In this document: one piece after another, positions 45,301 through 56,269 of the stretch | Numbering within the stretch: position 1 is the first letter of the stretch | Layout of the letters: each line of letters starts with the position of its first letter | Origin: Diogma glabrata | Lineage: Eukaryota > Arthropoda > Insecta > Diptera > Cylindrotomidae | DNA length: 64,000 bases | Reading direction: 5' to 3' | NCBI GenBank assembly: GCA_963693315.1 | Contig: OY856186.1 | Location: 77,908,042-77,972,041 of the forward strand | The notes under the pieces: model-generated | The model's input: only the letters and a program-made list of their open reading frames with translations | What the model was told of the DNA's origin: nothing | Databases searched by the model: none | Program-made: the position numbers and the translations under genes

Positions 45301-46570
45301 TTTTACATCTCGATAGAGATTGACATGTAGAAACCGTATGATTTGAACGAAAACAATTAATACAAAGCCTGGCGTTTTTTATTAAATCAAAACGCTCACT
45401 TGAGGTTTTATTTTCGAATGTATCACAAGCTGATGTATAATGAGGACCTTTACATAGATTACATGCTATTGGGAGCTTTGTAGAGTTTTCAGTTGAAGTT
45501 AAGGTAGTATGAGAATTTTTAAAATTTGGAATTTTGCGTTTAGCAAGAGAGGGACCTGCATGATTTGGTTTTTTTTCACTATCTTCTTCTAAAACGCGTT
45601 GTCTTTCATGTAAAAACTGTAACAACTCATGCATGCATGGAAATTCAATTTTTTGATTAAGTTCTTTCCATTTACGACGGGTTTCTTCATCTAATTTTGA
45701 TGTTATAGCGTAAACTGGAAATGCTTCTAGAAAAGGTTTATTTAAGGCTTCCAAGGCACAATTATGTTTAGTTGCAACATCAATAATTTCACCAATCGAT
45801 TTTTCCGTTGCTTTTGTACAATGAGGTATTTCAAAGATTGCTTTTATTCGTTTGTTAGCAGCGGCAACGGGATTGTCAAAACTTTTTTCCAAAATAGACC
45901 AAGCTAAATTATAATGACGATCTGTTGTTTCAATAGATTCTATTTTAAAAAGTGCCTTTCCGGTTAAGCAAGATTTTAAATACATCAGTTTTTCAGAGTC
46001 TCGTAATCTTGAATTATTATGAATTGATGCTTTGAATGAATCGGCGAAACTTGGCCAGTTTTCACAAGTGTTATTAAATTTAGGTAACTGCATAGTTGGC
46101 ATTTTTACATGCGAAATTGAAAGTTCGTTTGAAGAATGAATATTAGAACTTGAAGTTGGATCTACTGTATTTGAGATTAAAGGTGGCGTTAAATTTTCGT
46201 CTTCAACGCCGACTGGAATCGATATTGTATTTGTACTATCGGGTTTATGGTTATTTAAGAAAGTTTCAGCCTTCGATGTGTACTCATAGAAGGCGTCTGA
46301 AAATATAGTACGTTCTGTTATCTGTCCGTCCAATTCATTTTCCCTACATAACAAATCTAATTCGTCTTGAACACGTTCATATTTCTCGAAGTCTTTATAA
46401 ATTGAATCTGTTCTTTTTTTTAATTGAAGAATGTCGTCACATTTTGATATGTCATCAACAAACTTTTTAAACCGCGTGAGTTTGCCTTTTAAAACACCAC
46501 GTTGTTTAACGAAATGGGAAATACTTTTGACATCTTCACTAGAACGTTCGATTAATGAAATGTCAGACAT
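42305..46570 (-). CDS. BEL/Pao Gag-protease-RT-RNase H polyprotein
   Basis: 1421 codons. Order: gag (1-360); three Cys/His clusters at about 370-435 (CNLCKGPHYTSAC, CINCFRSNHTVSTC, CKTCHKRHH); aspartic protease at about 478 (LLDSGSQSNF); reverse transcriptase about 740-960, with VDFDASAKT at 763 and YVDD at 884-887; RNase H about 1050-1190 (FSDAS, RLELCAAHLL, SDSTIVLHW, HNPADMISRG); integrase zinc domain about 1345-1402 (HYVTNLII, H...H, then CILC). All expected catalytic motifs are present. The frame is lost right after CILCFRAT and the integrase core follows in the next frame (41377-42363). The ATG at 46570 fits a start about 470 bp downstream of the primer site. Confidence 0.92.
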   Translation of the reverse strand: MSDISLIERSSEDVKSISHFVKQRGVLKGKLTRFKKFVDDISKCDDILQLKKRTDSIYKDFEKYERVQDELDLLCRENELDGQITERTIFSDAFYEYTSKAETFLNNHKPDSTNTISIPVGVEDENLTPPLISNTVDPTSSSNIHSSNELSISHVKMPTMQLPKFNNTCENWPSFADSFKASIHNNSRLRDSEKLMYLKSCLTGKALFKIESIETTDRHYNLAWSILEKSFDNPVAAANKRIKAIFEIPHCTKATEKSIGEIIDVATKHNCALEALNKPFLEAFPVYAITSKLDEETRRKWKELNQKIEFPCMHELLQFLHERQRVLEEDSEKKPNHAGPSLAKRKIPNFKNSHTTLTSTENSTKLPIACNLCKGPHYTSACDTFENKTSSERFDLIKNARLCINCFRSNHTVSTCQSLSRCKTCHKRHHTLLHHEPENTIVSNFAKLYANVPSQVLLSTAIINILDKDNNSHECRILLDSGSQSNFITERFASILKLPQTQINIPVIGIHQIQTNISKSIVAKIISRSTRYTKELNFLIIPKITGRLPSIQLCKNELTIPTNITLADPEFDKPRDIDALLGAEIFYNLLSIGQIAIAKPSAVLQKTQLGWIISGRILNEVPQEPVMCNISLDILNTNITRFWEIEEGPNKKLLSVEDQECESHFAQHTKRDEITGKFIVKLPFSTNKPNLGNSYNSALRRFLSLERSFVDKPKQWKQYVDFMREYEKLNHMSLCENHNTNEGYYLPHHAVFKASSLTTKIRVDFDASAKTTTGISLNDVLLVGPKVQDDLFFLTLRFRVHVYVLTADAEKMYRQIIVHPEHRIYQKILWRYSSETPVQVFQLNTVTYGQAPSSYLSAKILHKLADDERVNYPVAARILYEDFYVDDLLTGAETFNEALLIRNELIAVTKTAGINLRQWSSNEPKLTNDLVDKSDDKYIKLDLDENIKTLGIQWNPKKDLICYTVNLDCNTTKITKRIILSEIARLFDPLGLVGPTIVKAKILMQTLWQLKLEWDESIPADLYTFWMQYRSELPLLEKMSIPRRTILSERTTLQLHGFSDASERAYGACLYIRSEDNYGHCTSVILNSKSRVAPLKSRSIPRLELCAAHLLSNLVEVTLQALKNIKFDDIYLWSDSTIVLHWIKTPSNSLKTFVRNRISEIQNVKYNATWGHVSTKHNPADMISRGLLPSELYLNQFWINGPNWLIERQTQWPKCDMTPIDLPELRETFVLSCIPKPDLPIDFKRYSSFKTLKRIIAYVIRFINIKCRKQKIIGPLCVNELQASSTTIMKIIQYDEFQREIHLLKSNKCYTGKLAPLSPFIDTDGVLRVGGRLRLSELTYNQKHPILLPSNHYVTNLIIRETHIKNKHSGAQATLCTIRSSFWIINGRNAVNSIIHKCILCFRATNHTIQNGKFTKEPLSV

Positions 46571-47036
46571 TTTAACACGATTTTAACACGAGTAGAAATT
46601 AAAATAAAGGCATAAAAAACGGCAATTTTTTAACAAATAAAATAGAGAGACTTACCACCTTTGATGTTTTCTTGTAAAATATGTAGTTTTTTCGTCAACT
46701 ATATGTGGTTGGTTCCTCCAATTAAACGTAATGTAATGTTGAATGTAATTGTTTGTCACTTCTTTGAAAAACTGCGTTTCGTTGCAGATTTTTCTTTTAT
46801 TCACAATAATGTTTTTAAAACACTTTGCTGCGTTGCGTTGCAGGCTTTTAATATATACGTATACATGTGTAATTATAATTTTAGATTGTTTTTATGTTTC
46901 ACTGCAAATTGTACATTTTATCACACACTTTGTTTTATATTATTTTTTTTTATATTGAACTATTATTTTTTATATTATGATTAACGTTGCGTTACGTTGC
47001 AAGCTAATACGATAGTCTCAAATCCGTATTGTTGAA
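46571..47036 (-). other. BEL 5' untranslated leader
   Basis: Between primer-binding site and gag start. The plus-strand frames here (46661-46984, 46749-46958) are antisense and not genes. TTGCAACG-type repeats recur (CGTTGCAG, CGTTGCG), of unknown meaning. Confidence 0.6.
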
Positions 47037-47053
47037 TCCGGCTCGAAGGACCA
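47037..47053 (-). promoter_or_regulatory. Primer-binding site matching tRNA-Tyr
   Basis: The plus strand reads TCCGGCTCGAAGGACCA, identical to the 3' end of insect tRNA-Tyr including CCA. On the element strand this is the complementary 17-nt primer site, one base inside the LTR. Confidence 0.8.
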
Positions 47054-47054
47054 A

Positions 47055-47672
47055 TGTTGTTGTTGGAGCTTAATTATATAAAACAACTATATTTGCTAGT
47101 TGTCCTAAGCTCTCATTCCTTTCAACTTAATCAAAAGGAATAATTATTGTTCGTACTGTTATATAAAACACTTTATTTTTTTTCGTTTTTATTTTAAATT
47201 AATTGATTTTATTTATTTTTATTTATGTTTAACATGTATATATATATTGATAGGTATCTTAGATGAGACTGCTAAAAAAAACAATTTTAATTCTAAAAAT
47301 GTAAATGTTGATTTTTTTTTATTTCTTTATTGAAGGTGGTCCAAATTAAAAAACTAAGATTAAAATTATTTTCATTGGTTATCAATTATGAAGGGAGTTG
47401 AAACAAATATGAATATAAAGTTAAACAAAATAAGGAAAGGGAAGAAATTATTGAAAGTTTTATTATTAATATTTGGGAATTTCCGAAATTATAAAAAATG
47501 AAAATCTGCATGCCAGATGTTAAATTTATTTTGAGAAAAAGTGGATTTTACGTTAATAAAGATTTTAAAATGTTTATGACATATAATAAAAGTAAACTAA
47601 AAAAAGGATAACCAACGCTTATTTTAAATTTAAAAGAAAATATTAAATATTTATATAGGGTGAACCTCAACA
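47055..47672 (-). repeat. BEL/Pao LTR, right copy (5' LTR of the element)
   Basis: 618 bp, TGTTGTTGTTGG...CCTCAACA. Transcription would start in this copy on the minus strand. TATATATATTGATAGG at about 47239-47254 is a possible TATA-type region, but the box was not determined. Confidence 0.9.
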
Positions 47673-47677
47673 CTAGT
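47673..47677. repeat. 5-bp target-site duplication (right) of the BEL element
   Basis: CTAGT, matching 40568-40572. Confidence 0.9.
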
Positions 47678-48035
47678 CATGTAAAAAAATTGCGCAGATA
47701 AAAATTACACAACAGTCAAAAGGAATCTTTTCGCTATAATTTGGGCAGTAAGACGTTTTCGTCTATATCTATATGGTAATGAGTTCATTAATGTAACTGA
47801 TCATAAGCCCTTAATTTAATTATATTCATGACCTAATCCAAAACAGCAATTCTCTTAAGATGGAGATTAGAGTGGGGTAAATACAACTTTCAAATAAAAT
47901 ACTGCCTAAAAAAATTTCACACTTACACTTAGATGGTTTATCGCAAATTAATTTACCAGAAAAGGAAGAAAATATCATCAATATGGTTAAAAGATGATTG
48001 AAAACAGACAATAGGCGACACACAATATATTGTGG
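47678..48035 (+). pseudogene. Ty3/gypsy remnant, RNase H and following
   Basis: Plus strand. LFAIIWAVRRFRLYLYGNEF then VTDHKPL is a typical gypsy RNase H stretch, followed in other frames by an IQNSNSLKMEI- and NFQIKYCLKK-like connection-domain segment. It continues the sequence broken at 40567. It ends at the non-LTR insertion near 48040. Confidence 0.7.
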
Positions 48036-48043
48036 ATAGGGAA

Positions 48044-50010
48044 GCGACAGTTATTCTAACTGTCTCTCTCTCTCTCTGGCGTTTACATCCCATGGAGGGA
48101 TTATGCCGTCTGTGCCACCAGCTTCCAATCATCTCGTTCCATGACCAGTTGACCCCAGTTTCGACATCCTATATCACGAATGTCTTGGATGATGTTATCA
48201 CGCCAGCTTTGTCTAGGTCTTCCTCTTCGACGAACACCAACTGGTTGTTGTTGGGACGCTTTTTTTATCATTCTATCCAATGGAGCCCTTTCTACATGAC
48301 CAAACTATGAATCCGATTACATCGCAGCCTCCAAGAAGCTGTCTGATTTCATGATTCATTCGGATTCTATACAGATTTTCAGCAACTTTACATGGACCAT
48401 AAATTGTTCGTATGATCTTCCTCTCGAATGTTGATAAAATTCTACAATCGGAGGAAGTCAGTGTCCAGCTTTCACTTTCAAAGGTAAGCACATTTCGGAT
48501 TTATGCTTTGTAAAGTTTGAATTTACACGACCGCGAAAGATGTTTTGATCGCAAAAGTTGTGAGTATGCGTAGAAAACTCTGTATGCGGTAGAGACACGG
48601 GCTTTGATATCTGCCTGCACGTCATTTGACGATGTTATTACAGACCCGAGGTATTTGAAGTTTTCCACGCGTTCCACTTTATAATCGCCAATATGCAGAT
48701 TTCCGGGAGGTATGTTCTTAGATGTTGGTAACACTTTAGTATTGCCGGTGTTGATGCATAATCCAAGTCGTTTAGAATTTCTTTCAAGCTGAGAGAGACT
48801 ATCCTTAATATCGCTTGTTCTACGTCCGAGAAGCACAATATCATCTGCGTAGCCAAGAACTTGACTAGATTTGTTATATATGCAGTTTGTGTCTCAATTC
48901 GGCTTTTTCTTATCGCGTACTCCAGCGCCAAATTAAATAGTATGGGCGCGAGGGCATCACCTTGTCGAACACCTGATGTTATATCAAAAGAGTCAGAAAC
49001 TGACCCTTCGATTACTATTCTACAATTTGATCCCGATGTTGTGAGTTTGCACAGAGAAATAAGTTTCTCTGGGATACCAAGGCATATGAGTGCGGACCAG
49101 AGGTTGTCGCGGATGATACTATCATATGCTTGCCTGAAATCAACGTAGAGCTGGTGAATGCTGATGTTGTACTCCCAACATTTTTAATCATTCTTAATGT
49201 AAAACATTGATCTGTGGTTAAGCGGTTGGGACGAAAACCACACTGATAATCACCGATGATAGATTCGGCGAACGGGATGAGTCGAGCTAGTACGACATTA
49301 GCTAGTATTTTATATGGACCGTTCAACAGTGTGATGCCACGATAATTTGCACACTTTAGACGGTCACCTTCCTTATGTAGCGGAACAATGAGAGCTGTTT
49401 TCCATTCAGCAGTTAGTTCTTTTTGGTCCCAGATTGCAAGAATCAGATCGTATATACGTGAGACCAGAGCTGCTCCTCCATTTTTCAAAAGTTCTGCGGG
49501 AATTCCATCGACACCTGGTGATTTGCCATTTTTTAGTTTGTAATGGCAGCTTCCACTTCTTCTATTGCTGGGTAAGGGACCAAAATCTCCTCACTTGATG
49601 GAGCAATTGCTCGAATAGGATGAACTTCATTCGTCCTATTCAATAGGTCTCGAAAGTGGGATCGCCACACTGCTAGCACATCACGTTCACTTGTTGTAAG
49701 TTCATTATTTTCATTTTTGGTGGCTGTAGATCTTGGGTGGAAATCTTTTGTCAGATTCCGTGCATTGGCAAAGCACTCTTTTGAATTTCCGTTGGCTGCA
49801 TGTTGGTTGATGTTTTCGATGCAGCTCTTCATGTGTTCGCGTTTCTTTTTACGTAGAAGTTTTGCTGAGGCTTTCCTGGCGCATAGATAATCAGCTTGGG
49901 AGCTTCGGGTGTTCCTTGTTAACCATTTTTCTCGCAGTTTTTGTTTATGTTCAACGGATTGGCGGCACTCGTCGTCAAACCATTCGTTGTGTGATTTTGG
50001 TGGTAAACAG
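48044..50010 (-). pseudogene. 5'-truncated non-LTR retrotransposon (RTE-like reverse transcriptase)
   Basis: Minus strand, several frames. From 5': NEWFDDECR near 49985 and WLTRNTRSSQADYLCARKAS; 49832-49533 (N-terminal RT linker with SHFRDLLN); 49488-49015 with the RT motifs WKTALIVPLHKEGDRLKCAN, YRGITLLN, and DYQCGFRPNRLTTDQCFTLR; GYADDIVLLGRR near 48860-48825 (YADD catalytic motif); VENFKYLGSVITSS at about 48670-48625; SWTLTSSDCRILSTFERKI (48470-48410); and a C-terminal end with RRRGRPRQSW near 48225. The endonuclease is missing. Multiple frameshifts make it dead. A short CT repeat (48061-48078) lies near the 3' end. Clade is RTE-like by motif style, not certain. Confidence 0.8.
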
Positions 50011-50020
50011 AAACAACCTT

Positions 50021-50181
50021 TTTACACGTTTATATAGCGAGCCGCTTGATCCAATACAGACGCCCGCTGAAAACCGCCCTTTACATGGAGAACAGACGCT
50101 TTCTACACATTTATATAGCGAGCCGCTTGATCCAAGACAGACGCCCGCTCCAAGCCGCCCCTAACATGGAGAACAGACGCT
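50021..50181. repeat. Two tandem copies of an 80-bp GC-richer unit
   Basis: 50021-50100 and 50101-50181 share TTTATATAGCGAGCCGCTTG, then ATCCAA.ACAGACGCCCGCT and ACATGGAGAACAGACGCT. They sit right upstream of the truncated non-LTR element and differ at about ten sites. They could be promoter-type repeats of an LTR or a small satellite seed. The plus-strand frames over them are due to the repeat. Confidence 0.7.
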
Positions 50182-51254
50182 TGACTTGCATTGGCTTTAT
50201 GGCGCCAATGACTCGCCATGGTGCAGAATCATTGAGTATAAGCAGTATTTACTCTGCCCCTTTCAACTACACCAACCTAATTCTGTTAGCGTTACCCAGG
50301 TAGCACGACGTGGACGTAGAATTTCGGTTTTTCGCTACCCAATTATTCTAACAGTTCTATACGAATATAGCCAATGTTAGTTCGAACATTACCCGCACCA
50401 ATCGTGAAACAATAGAACATATCCATCACAATAAAAATAATATATCAGATACTGATAAAGCTAGCCAATCAAAGGAAACCAAGAACTTGAAATAATATCT
50501 GACGAAAATCTAATGAATGTAACGAAGAAATCAAGGAATTTCATGTGTTATCAAAAAATGCTTTGCTTTCGGCATCAGCGCCACCCTTAAACATTTTATT
50601 TTTTAATATTATTAACAGTTTTAGAAAAAGTTCACTTTGTATTTTTCGATAGTCCAGTATTTTACCTTTTCAATGCACATTAAACAGTTGATATACGATG
50701 AGCCGTTCTCTTGCAATTTTATTTCAAGGTTATCCTGAAATTGAATTTCCAGAAATTTTTCAGACCACCTTGTTCTAAAATTCAAGATCCTCAAAACACA
50801 TTATTCTTATTACTTCTATACTACACGTGCAAAAACATGTTACCAATCGAAATGAAGTTGTCTCAACCTCTAACCGAAAACGAATATGGCGAATCAAACC
50901 TCGAAATTGATTCAAATGATGTACATCAGCATAAAATAATCGTGTAGCTAAAGGAACCAAACGTAACCGCTATTGTTATTACTGGAAGCATGAATCGACT
51001 GATTTATGGTTTATGGAAAATAGCCAGTACACTTTACTTCAATGGACCGTTAATGGTTAACATTAATGGGCTATTGTTATTGTACTAGTACTGCAACCAT
51101 GAATTGCTCCATCTATGTCATTGCGTTAAAATTCTCTAGAGTAATATCCATTTTAGAACTAAAAATAGTTTAAAAAATTTCACATGTAGTTTAGTTATCG
51201 TTCATCAGCTGAAAGTCTGAAATGATATTGTAGTCCAGTAACTTTATACATCAC
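50182..51254. other. Mixed debris, possibly the end of the gypsy-like element
   Basis: 50380-50515 shows a coding-like plus-strand stretch (RTNRETIEHIHHNKNNISD) in broken frames that could belong to the gypsy pol linker. The following DNA (50711-50947 frame) is unrecognised. Confidence 0.3.
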
Positions 51255-52102
51255 AGTATGCGTCAAATCCGGTAGTTCTGATTTTTTGCAGACTTGTTTA
51301 CGATGTTGGCCTAATGAGTAATCCAAGTTTGTGACCTCGAGCGCCGAACGCAACTTTGTCAAAAATCGAAAAAACCGCGAAAAAATCGTTTTTTTTTTTT
51401 CAAATTTTGGCGATTATAACCCTAAAGGACTAGTTTTTTCTTTATGCTTTCTTAAGACGGTTTTAAAGTAGACTAAATTTGCTACAATGTGATACTAGAA
51501 CTGCCTCTGTAGACCCAATAGTTTCCGAGATTAAGCAGTTCAAAGTTTATCATTTTTTTCGAAATCCGCAATTTTTTGCAATTCTGTCGTTCTGAATGAA
51601 TTTTTTGAGTGACTAAAATAATGTCTAAAATATTGCAAAATATTGCGAAATATTGCGAAGTTAAAAAAATGATAAACTTTGAAAGGCTCAATTTCGGAAA
51701 CTATTGGGTCTACATAGACAACTCTAGTATCATATTGAAGCAAATTTCGTCTACTTTTTTTCGAAAACTAGTCCTTTAGGGCCATAATCGCCAAAACTTT
51801 AAAAAATAACGATTTTTTCGATTTTTGAGGCTTAATCTCGGACACTATTGGGTCTACAGAGACAAGTATCGTATTGTAGCAAATTTAGTCTACTTTAAAA
51901 CCGTCCTAAAAAAGTATAAAGAAAAAACTAGTCCTTTAGGGTTATAATCGCCAAAATTTGAAAAAATAACGAATTTTTCGCGGTTTTTTCGTTTTTGGCA
52001 AAGTTGCGTTCGGCACTCGAGGTCACAAACTTGGATTATTCATTAGGCCAACGCCATAAACAAGTCTGCAAACAATCAGAACTACCGGATTTGACGCATA
52101 CT
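51255..52102. repeat. 848-bp foldback element
   Basis: Begins AGTATGCGTCAAATCCGGTA and ends with its inverse (TACCGGATTTGACGCATACT). The arms continue inwards with matching blocks: AATCAGAACTA, the ACTCGAGGTCACAAACTTGGAT pair (shown as CGAGGTCACAAACTTGG), CCTAAAGGACTAGTTTTTTC, ACTATTGGGTCTAC. The middle repeats the same blocks (two more CTAGTCCTTTAGGG-type motifs at about 51766 and 51935), so the arms are internally repetitive. No protein. The minus frames at 51482-51743 lie in the arms. Target duplication not determined. Confidence 0.75.
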
Positions 52103-52559
52103 ACCCCATACTCTCAGTTATGAGGGCATTATGAATTCATAACGCCCGCTATTGAGACGCTAAAAAACTAAATAAAATTATTTTTACTGTAGTTTTGTAA
52201 ATGTAAATAATTCTAATAACAAAATGTAAATAATTCTTATTCAATTTAATCTAGTAAAAGATTTTTACATATGTTTACAAATTTTTAGCAACATTTTAGT
52301 TATTAAATGTTCTTATGGTTTTACAAAACTATCAAATTATTTTAAACGTCATACAATGTTTTTGTCATCCGCTACAAAATTTAGGATAATTTGTTTACAT
52401 AGCAGTACGTACAAACAACAAATAATTATTTAAAACTTCAAAGTATTTATTTTCTTGGCATACTAGGATATATTTGTATTTTTTCGCATATCAATATTGA
52501 CTAACAAATTAAATTCTTTCTTAGTTTTTAGCTTATTAAGTGAAGCATAAAATCTTGTA

Positions 52560-52680
52560 TGCATCACTGGCGTTACTGGGTATTACGCCCATCAAGCGAC
52601 ACCCATCCTTCGAGCCAGAGGCCCTCGGGCTAGATTACGTCGCTTTCCGGGCACTATAACCTACATAACGCCCTTGGTAC
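52560..52680. repeat. GC-richer imperfect hairpin
   Basis: GGCGTTACTGGGTATTACGCCC at the left has partial inverse partners in ATAACGCCC at the right (52664-52672), AAGCGACACCC pairs with GTCGCTTTCC, and CGAGCCAGAGGCCCTCGGGCT forms the core. It stands out from the AT-rich flanks. A TAACGCCC motif also occurs at 52140-52147. Confidence 0.4.
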
Positions 52681-55600
52681 ATAAATAGCTATTAAATTTA
52701 CATATGATATATTTTATATCTTTTTCAATGACGCGGTCGTGGTTGACAGTAATCGACAAAACTAGTCATCATTATTGGTTCGTTAATAAGTCAGCTTGTA
52801 TGGGCCATTGCTCTGTTTTTCTCTGACCCATGAATGGCAGCCATTTATTGTCGGAAGTAATCATCCAGTAAAATTATGTTAACAATTATGCATTGTTGCA
52901 TTAATGGTCACCAGTAACGAACCATTACTGGACCAGTTGTTCAATCTATGTATAGGATTTACCCCTTTATATTTCAAATAAACCTTTTTCTGTTGTCAGG
53001 AAAATGTTTACCTGAAGTTGTACCAATTACCGTGAAATTGATTGAAAGTAAATTGCTAGCTTCGAGATGAAGTTGATTTAATTTTTTTCCCGTCTACTTG
53101 TATGGCAAGTATGAAGTCAATCAAAAATAGTCGAATTTGTAATGAACACTGTTCTTGTTAGTGATTCACTAATCAAAGTCACGCAAGCAAATGGAGGATT
53201 GCGTACCTGGCAGCACCTGAGATTTTGTTCAAACAAACACATGGCTAAAGTGTGTCCGAGAAGTTATTTTCTGCAGCTCAATACAAATACTCAGATATGC
53301 ACGCAAATAAGAATGTGTAAACGTATTTAGGTAAGCAATACAAAGAGTCATAGAAACAATTCCAACTACAATTATTACATTAAATTGAAATGATAAAAAA
53401 ATTTCACTCACCCCAGGATTCCGTGAGTCATACTACTTTTCATACCTTAATAACCTAAGCCAGCCATAGTCATGATAATCTCAGAAACGGCGAAGAAATA
53501 TTGTTGTACAGGTGAAAAACAACGTAAGTCCATAAAATCAAATTTCGAGAAAATTGAATTTTTGCGTTTGAAGTCTTTAAAATGCGTTCACGTTTTCTGG
53601 TAAAAATGGTGGATTAAGTTGTTTTTCCCCTGTATGCGAATTCTTTTCAATTGATTTATATGGGCTGGGTTTGATATTCATCAAAATTGAATATACTAGC
53701 TGAAAGCTTTTGTATTTCTTCAATAGATAGCAGCACTAACTCGATTAAAAAAAAGGACTTACGTTGATTTTCCCCTGGACCCTTCAATTATTATCATCAT
53801 ATTGTTGCACCTATGATTAAGAAAATTAACATGAAAATTCCAAAAACAGTTTGGAGCACCAGAAACCTATGAGCGCTGTATCAAGTAACTATCGTTGTAC
53901 ATTTGCCAATGATGCTAAGATTAATTCAATTGTGTAACAAAATCCTCCAATTATCACAACCTTACGAAATTCAAATAAATTTAAATTTGGTCCATTAAGT
54001 AATCCAATTGACCCGACAATCGCTGAACTCAAATTTATTATCATATAAAATTTGGTGACGGAATTCTGATTATTGTTGGTGTAGTATTATTACCGGTGAC
54101 GGTTGTTAATGTTGTCTGCCCGAATTCATCCAGGATATTGTAAGTTTACAATAAATATTTCTTGAAGAAAATAAAACTGTCCTTTTAAAGAAAACAACGA
54201 ATAATCTTTTACTTTTTTTTATAATTTGCAAAACACTATCAAAAAAGTTCTATTGTTAAACTTCAATTAACGGTACCAAAATTATTTTGGTTTCTGTTAC
54301 ATTCCAATAACTTTTTCTCAGTTCTTTTATTTAAATTAATTTGATAAGCGTTTAGAAAAAAGAAATATCACATAACATTTCTAAACATTTAATCTTTTAG
54401 TTATGAGGATCTTTATCAACCAACATTGATATTCACCAACTAACTTTTTCAATTATTTTTAATTTAATTACAAATAATGCTTTACTAACAAATTTGACTA
54501 ATAATAAATTTGACTATCACTTATTTGTTAAGAACAATTTTTAAATAAGCAAAAAAAAAAAATTAAATCAATATGACTTGCGAAACTTCCTGCCAAAAAT
54601 AAAAATCCAAGTAAATATTTATACAAATATCATAAATCAACAAGATCACAAAATGAGACGGTAATCGAAAAAAAGAAATAGCATTGCGAGCCGGGTTCAA
54701 CAAAACAATTATTTGAAAAAAACGATAAGTTGTATTGAACGTGTTGATTCATATATTATTAAGTTGTTTATCAAATAAACTTTTACGGGGTAGACAGATT
54801 CGTAACAGAGTCAGCGCTGGTCGTCCAAATCACTACTTAGGATTACTAAAGTTAACGAACCTAGAATTGTTTATCGCCTGTTTTTCTAAACTAGGGATGT
54901 CAGATCAGACTGAAGCTATTTGTATTTTATGATACCTGAGCGTATCTAGTTTTGTTTTTGGTTGGCTGATGTAACCTGTATAGTAGATTCTTCGGAAATT
55001 TTGTGAGTAGTTGAACTCTAGTAACTAGGGAAGTTATTTAAAAAATTTTCAATTCAAAGGTACGGTTAGGATTATCTCAGAAAAAAACTCTGTTTTTCTC
55101 TTTGACGTATTTTGGTAAGGATTTGAACTCGTTACCTTATCAATGCCAGTGAGTTCAAATACTTTGGCAGACAGCATTGTAGATATTCTTAGCGCTTGGG
55201 ACAAGTTATAGAATTAGCAGGACGGTTTCCTTGGCTGTTGACACAAATATGCTTCACGATTCATTTTCTTAACAAGTATTCTACTAACTCTAGATCTCTA
55301 GTTAATTTAACAGTTACCTTTACCATGACCAAATTGAAAACATCGTCTGCACTTAGTGATTCGTTGTGTTGTTTGTTTCCGATATCCTACAGTGCATGTC
55401 GTAGATCTTGGATTTAAAGTGGAAGTAAATCGTACAAATTATCCAGAATTTGGATCCGCTTATCTCCATATGTCCCCATAAACTTAAGTGATCCATCAAT
55501 GTTTAAATTTTCAGTTTTTTCTATATAACGTAAGATAATTGTTTTCGCTCATTGTAGACTGATGTTTGTTTCTGTTCTTCATAAAAAAGTTCAGTTTCAT

Positions 55601-56260
55601 TCTGCAATTCTAGTGTTGTTCTCATTTGCGTGTAGACGTTGCTAATTGATTAGCAAGCTTTTGGTAAAAAATTTGTTGCCTTGTTTAATTATTCATTTCC
55701 TTTTACGAAAATTCCAGTAATAATATTAACTCCATATGTCTCCATCGAAAACGAAATGGATTCCATGGGCACAAAAATGAAAATTTTTTGTCTAAATTCG
55801 GGTGAGAGTGCTCAGGAATTTCTCAAGGATCAACATCTTAAGAAAATAATATGAGTATTTCTACAAACTCCAGACTCATGCAATTCATTAATTTTTTTTG
55901 GTCCAACCGATCGTTAAAATGTTCCGTATATTTCGACTAAAAAGTCTCTACATAGTCTTTAAAGTATTTGACGACTTTTTATCATTTACGAATTTGAAAT
56001 TTAAATTGCAGTGCAACATATATTTTCGGAAGTTAGTTTTTTGTCCAGATCAACAAATGCGACCGCAAGAGTACCTTAAGAATAAGTAATTGTTGTGACT
56101 TTCATTGTATATTAATTTGAAAAGAATCAATCACCTTTCTCTAAGAGCGACATGTTAAATGTACAAAAAATGAGATTACATTGTTTAACTTAAAATAAAT
56201 TAGATCAACTTGCTAGAGATATAAAGTTGCTTGCTAGCACTTGGTCAAACAAGCAAACAA
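52681..56260. other. AT-rich sequence without supported features
   Basis: Several short frames occur (53142-53330, 54735-54932, 55196-55417, 55898-56089), but none has a recognisable motif or splice context. The stretch 54780-55440 is less AT-rich and could be old coding debris. Confidence 0.4.
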
Positions 56261-56269
56261 AGTAAAGCT

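Larger units (their letters stand above)
40573..47672 (-). mobile_element. BEL/Pao LTR retrotransposon, nearly intact
   Basis: A 7.1-kb element on the minus strand with two LTRs, a 5-bp target duplication (CTAGT), a primer-binding site and gag-protease-RT-RNase H-integrase coding. It inserted into the RNase H region of the gypsy-like element. Near-identical LTRs and long open frames mean the insertion is young. The only defect seen is a frame change within the integrase region at about 42360, which splits the coding into two frames. Confidence 0.9.

Noticed and set aside
46661..46984. Plus-strand frame of 107 codons with hydrophobic segments
   Set aside because: Antisense to the BEL leader; F/Y/L-rich because of T-rich DNA.
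47037..47053. A tRNA-Tyr gene fragment
   Set aside because: Only the 3' acceptor end with the non-encoded CCA is present, directly at the LTR edge, as expected for a primer-binding site.
48032..48310. Plus-strand 92-codon frame with balanced composition
   Set aside because: Antisense to the non-LTR C-terminus, which matches known motifs.
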